From Thermoplasmata archaeon (lineage in GTDB: Archaea > Thermoplasmatota > Thermoplasmata > Thermoplasmatales > Thermoplasmataceae), in contig JAJYYD010000032.1 in the NCBI GenBank assembly GCA_021801305.1, positions 1-8,337 on the forward strand: a DNA stretch of 8,337 bases, given 5' to 3'. Positions within the stretch are counted from its first letter, which is position 1; each line of letters opens with the position of its first letter. The notes under the pieces are model-generated. The model saw only the letters and a list, made by a program, of their open reading frames with translations. It made no database searches and was not told the DNA's origin. This document shows positions 6,059-8,337 of the stretch, in pieces. The position numbers and the translations under genes were made by a program.

Positions 6059-6298
6059 TCAGAGAAGCATCCGTATCACAAGAACCAGCAGAAGAATCAT
6101 TGAGATTGTAAGGATGCCCGATGTGACTATTTTCAATAATTCAAATTTTGTGGAGTACCCGGATATATTCCTGTTATGGATTCCATGTTTCCCGTAAGTG
6201 TTCTGGTGTTTTCTGTACCCTGAAATCAACCATGCTGTTTCCCTGATCCGATATCCTGCTCCCCCTGTCCTTATGGACTTCCTTTTATTGTGTTCCAT
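6059..6298 (-). CDS. Small basic tail-anchored membrane protein in the smc-scpA operon
   Basis: A 79-residue protein of unknown family. Residues 1-53 are polar and rich in Arg, Lys, His, Tyr and Gly (MEHNKRKSIRTGGAG at the start), giving a strong positive charge. Residues about 55-75 form one hydrophobic membrane segment, followed by RMLL at the end. This is the layout of a tail-anchored protein with a cytoplasmic basic domain. ATG 6298 lies 14 bases inside the end of scpA and is preceded by GAGGGTGG with good spacing; a GTG at 6307 is the alternative start. Codon choice (AGG, ATA, GGG) matches its neighbours, which supports a real gene. Overlap with scpA implies coupled translation and a possible link to chromosome organisation. 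The GGAG segment and single C-terminal helix loosely recall Sec61-beta, but the long insertion makes that doubtful. Confidence 0.78.
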   Translation of the reverse strand: MEHNKRKSIRTGGAGYRIRETAWLISGYRKHQNTYGKHGIHNRNISGYSTKFELLKIVTSGILTISMILLLVLVIRMLL

Positions 6299-7115
6299 CT
6301 GTTCCACCCTCTATTTTATGCACCAAAACTGGCATATAGTGACCGTCCTGTGATAACCATATCTTTTTCTCCCTGCACAGGAAAAGGCAGTAAATCAGGG
6401 AGACAAAACTTTCAAGTTTCGATCCTGAAAAATATGTATCCAGGTAGAATTCAGTGCCGGGTACAGACTTAATTTTCTCGTACAGTTCCTTTATCTCCTT
6501 TTCCGGTTCTTCCGCATGGAGTTCATTCACTATGTCTTCCATTACAGAGAGTGAAATTTTTCCTTCCGGCTTATCTGTTTTAACTGCAGTTTCCCTCTTC
6601 CTGTATGCAGTTTTAACGTATTCAAGGAGTTCAACAAGCAGAACCTTGCTCTTATGGTCCGGCCTGACCGGCATGTCAAGGGGCAGGATTGCATCCCTGA
6701 AGTTGTTGAATGCAGTCTGATCTGCACTGTCTATCTCGGTCGAAACAGAATTATCATGTTCTTCCGGTTCTAATGTATCGATGTCGTTTACAATTCTCTT
6801 CTTAACAGAAATCTCGCTCTTTTCCATCAGTACATGCCATGCAAGTGTCAGAACATATCCGGCAGTACCGAAATCGCTGAATCCTTCATTTATGAGGCTT
6901 TCAAAAATGGCGGAAAATGCTGTTATGTTCACTGACCATGGGTCCACCAGGCCCTCCTTGCACATCTCAAATATTCTCGCCACTGATCTGTAGAAAGGAT
7001 CGGAGTATTCAACTCCATGATCCATGTCCTCCAGTATATCCTTGTAAATCTCCACATCAGAATCAAGCAGGGTCCCCTGTGTGACGATGCTCTTCAGAAT
7101 ATCGTAATTATCCAT
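6285..7115 (-). CDS. scpA: ScpA, kleisin subunit of the SMC complex
   Basis: A 276-residue kleisin that bridges the two heads of the SMC dimer and takes part in chromosome compaction and segregation. The N-terminal domain contains GLVDPWSVNITAF (55-67), the hallmark ScpA segment equivalent to KIDPWDIDI, and a helical region to about 105. An acidic linker (about 112-135) follows, then LLVELLEYVKTAYRKRE (159-175). The C-terminal winged-helix region (about 234-268), with FVSLIYCLFLCREKKIWLSQ, is the part that binds the SMC head. The ATG shares its first base with the last base of the smc stop codon. GGAGG at 7123-7127 (minus strand) serves as the Shine-Dalgarno sequence. No ScpB-like gene follows; a tail-anchored protein gene overlaps the end instead. 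The call rests on motifs and on adjacency to smc. Confidence 0.92.
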   Translation of the reverse strand: MDNYDILKSIVTQGTLLDSDVEIYKDILEDMDHGVEYSDPFYRSVARIFEMCKEGLVDPWSVNITAFSAIFESLINEGFSDFGTAGYVLTLAWHVLMEKSEISVKKRIVNDIDTLEPEEHDNSVSTEIDSADQTAFNNFRDAILPLDMPVRPDHKSKVLLVELLEYVKTAYRKRETAVKTDKPEGKISLSVMEDIVNELHAEEPEKEIKELYEKIKSVPGTEFYLDTYFSGSKLESFVSLIYCLFLCREKKIWLSQDGHYMPVLVHKIEGGTDGTQ

Positions 7116-7127
7116 CAGAAAGCCTCC
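7115..7127 (-). promoter_or_regulatory. smc/scpA start-stop overlap with ribosome binding site
   Basis: On the minus strand GGAGG (7127-7123) lies 7 bases before the scpA ATG, inside the last codons of smc. The sequence TGATG joins the smc stop to the scpA start. This arrangement favours coupled synthesis of the two complex partners. Confidence 0.6.
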
Positions 7128-8337
7128 GTCCCATCATTGAGGGTCTTTTCAAATACCTCGGAATTCTCGTCATCGAAGCTTGTCACCCCTATCACATGAT
7201 CTGCATACTTCAGCATTGCCTTCCTCAGGGATACAACAAGAATCTGTGAAGTTTTGGAATTCTGCATAAACAGGCTTCCTGTCCTCTCTGCGTTTGCCCC
7301 GTCAAGAAACATGTCGACCTCATCCAGATAATAGATTGGTGACGGCTTGATTCTCTGGACCGCCATTATGAACGCCAGGGCTGTAAGGCTCTTCTCTCCT
7401 CCTGAGAGTGCATCAAGCTTGCTGAAATTTGTTCCCTTGGGCCTTGCCCTTATGTGAACTTCAGAGTTGAGAGGATCGTTCTCATCCGTCAGGATTAACT
7501 GGGCTTCACCGCCTCCTGAAAGGTTGTAATATATGCTGTTCATGTCAGTTCTCAAGGAATAATAAAGCTTCAGGAATGCCTTCTTCTTCTCGTCGTTCAG
7601 CCTCTGCATAAGATCCTCAAGAGATTTTTTCTCATCCTTGAGCTTGTCAATCTCACTGACAAGTGCACCAAATTCATCAGTTACCAGTGTGTATTCCTCG
7701 ATAGCCTTCTGGTTAATTGATCCAAGGGTCTCAATTTCGGATGAGAGTTCTTCAATTCCCCTCTTCAGTTCATTGCTTCCTGTTCTCTCAGCAATAACCT
7801 CGCCACCAAGTTCCGCCATTTCCTGTTCCTTGTCAGATGTTCTGGAGGAATTTGTATCCAGTTTGGCATTAAGGCTGATGACTATGCCTCTCTGGGTTGA
7901 GAGATCGGCGTCCAGCTTTCTTACGTTCTCATTATGGATATCTATACCCTTTTGCATTGACTGCAGTTTCTCGTTGAACTCCCTTGATTTTGAATCGAGC
8001 TGGCTTTCCAGCATTCTTAATTTCTGGAGATCTGCGTCACTTTCGGCATATTCCTTCTTTATCTGCCTTATACTTCTGGCATCCTCCTCAACAGTTGCCT
8101 TGAGGTTCCTGATAGCGTCCGAGAAATTCTTCTCCCTTTCCATCTGGGTTGCGAAATCCCGTTCTATGCGGTTCATCTGATCATTAAGCGATGTTTCCTC
8201 CAATTTCAGCTGGCTGAGTTCTCTCTCCAATTTTCCCTGGATCTCCATGGTTTCCGGTGAGAGTTCACGCATTTTTTCAAGTATGGATCTCTTCCCGGTT
8301 TCAAGTCCTTCTATACTTTTAGCCAGGACAGATCGCT
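7115..8337 (-). CDS. smc: SMC chromosome segregation ATPase, C-terminal part
   Basis: The C-terminal 406 residues of an SMC protein; the gene enters from the right edge. The frame is open to the boundary, so the ATG at 8272 is internal. In visible numbering, residues 1 to about 250 are a Glu/Lys/Leu/Ser-rich coiled coil, the arm returning from the hinge. The head then shows YYNLSGGGEAQLIL (269-282), the ABC signature LSGGE (310-314), Walker B SPIYYLDEVD (332-341), and a D-loop region MFLDGANAER (342-351). The strand ILVVSLR (365-371) carries Ser where ABC transporters have the H-loop His, as is common in SMC proteins. Walker A and the hinge lie outside the window. The SMC dimer with ScpA extrudes or holds DNA loops. 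The stop overlaps the scpA start by one base. Confidence 0.96.
   Translation of the reverse strand, partial: RSVLAKSIEGLETGKRSILEKMRELSPETMEIQGKLERELSQLKLEETSLNDQMNRIERDFATQMEREKNFSDAIRNLKATVEEDARSIRQIKKEYAESDADLQKLRMLESQLDSKSREFNEKLQSMQKGIDIHNENVRKLDADLSTQRGIVISLNAKLDTNSSRTSDKEQEMAELGGEVIAERTGSNELKRGIEELSSEIETLGSINQKAIEEYTLVTDEFGALVSEIDKLKDEKKSLEDLMQRLNDEKKKAFLKLYYSLRTDMNSIYYNLSGGGEAQLILTDENDPLNSEVHIRARPKGTNFSKLDALSGGEKSLTALAFIMAVQRIKPSPIYYLDEVDMFLDGANAERTGSLFMQNSKTSQILVVSLRKAMLKYADHVIGVTSFDDENSEVFEKTLNDGTEAF

Noticed and set aside
5895..6197. 100-codon plus-strand open frame across the tyrS upstream spacer
   Set aside because: It overlaps the start of tyrS, its promoter and the tail-anchored gene, with no domain pattern or ribosome binding site; the minus-strand reading is better supported.
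7638..8180. 180-codon plus-strand open frame rich in Ser and Leu
   Set aside because: It is the complement of the SMC coiled coil. The Ser/Leu bias follows from antisense reading of Glu/Lys/Arg codons, and the SMC frame is certain.
8270..8272. ATG as the start of a 385-residue SMC-like protein
   Set aside because: The frame continues open for 21 more codons to the window edge with coiled-coil composition, and a functional SMC needs its N-terminal head, so this Met is internal.
1..8337. CRISPR array, insertion sequence or prophage segment
   Set aside because: No regularly spaced repeats, transposase, integrase or terminal inverted repeats were seen; composition and codon use look uniform across the housekeeping genes.

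Overview
The window looks like chromosomal DNA of a euryarchaeon, most likely a member of the Thermoplasmatales or a close relative. The evidence is an archaeal/eukaryal-type prolyl-tRNA synthetase with a C-terminal zinc domain, an archaeal/eukaryal-type tyrosyl-tRNA synthetase, RadB, a FEN1 nuclease ending in a PCNA-binding box, and an archaeal SMC/ScpA pair. Short AT-rich TATA-like boxes lie about 26-29 bp upstream of several start codons, which implies leaderless mRNAs, and Arg/Ile codons are dominated by AGG/AGA and ATA. The exact genus cannot be fixed from the sequence alone. Nearly all genes look like core housekeeping genes. No insertion sequence, CRISPR array, prophage gene, rRNA or tRNA was seen.

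Layout, left to right. Positions 1-119 hold the possible N-terminus of an unrecognised minus-strand gene that leaves the window. Divergent from it is a plus-strand pair, proS (168-1565) and a HAD-family phosphatase (1572-2255). A second plus-strand unit has its own TATA box and carries radB (2301-2999) and fen1 (3001-4020), separated by one base: a recombinase paralogue and a flap endonuclease. Next come two small plus-strand genes, each with its own promoter-like box: a 53-residue AbrB-type DNA-binding protein (4127-4288) and a 96-residue protein with two membrane segments (4496-4786). The short spacers around these two genes hold several dyad symmetries.

The right half is on the minus strand. 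smc (its C-terminal 406 residues, running off the right end), scpA (6285-7115) and a 79-residue basic protein with a C-terminal membrane anchor (6059-6298) overlap end to end and should be co-transcribed and translationally coupled. tyrS (4895-5926) follows with its own TATA box. It converges on the two-membrane-segment protein, and the roughly 110-bp spacer between them carries T/A-rich terminator-like tracts.

Two modes of translation start are visible. First genes of transcripts (proS, radB, tyrS) have a TATA box about 26-29 bp before the ATG and no leader. Internal or leadered genes (fen1, scpA, the tail-anchored protein, the two-membrane-segment protein) carry clear Shine-Dalgarno sequences (GAGG, GGAGG, GGGTGG). 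The most intriguing point is the tightly coupled third gene of the condensin operon: a small, strongly basic, tail-anchored membrane protein lies directly after scpA. This suggests, without proving it, a membrane-linked partner of SMC-ScpA.
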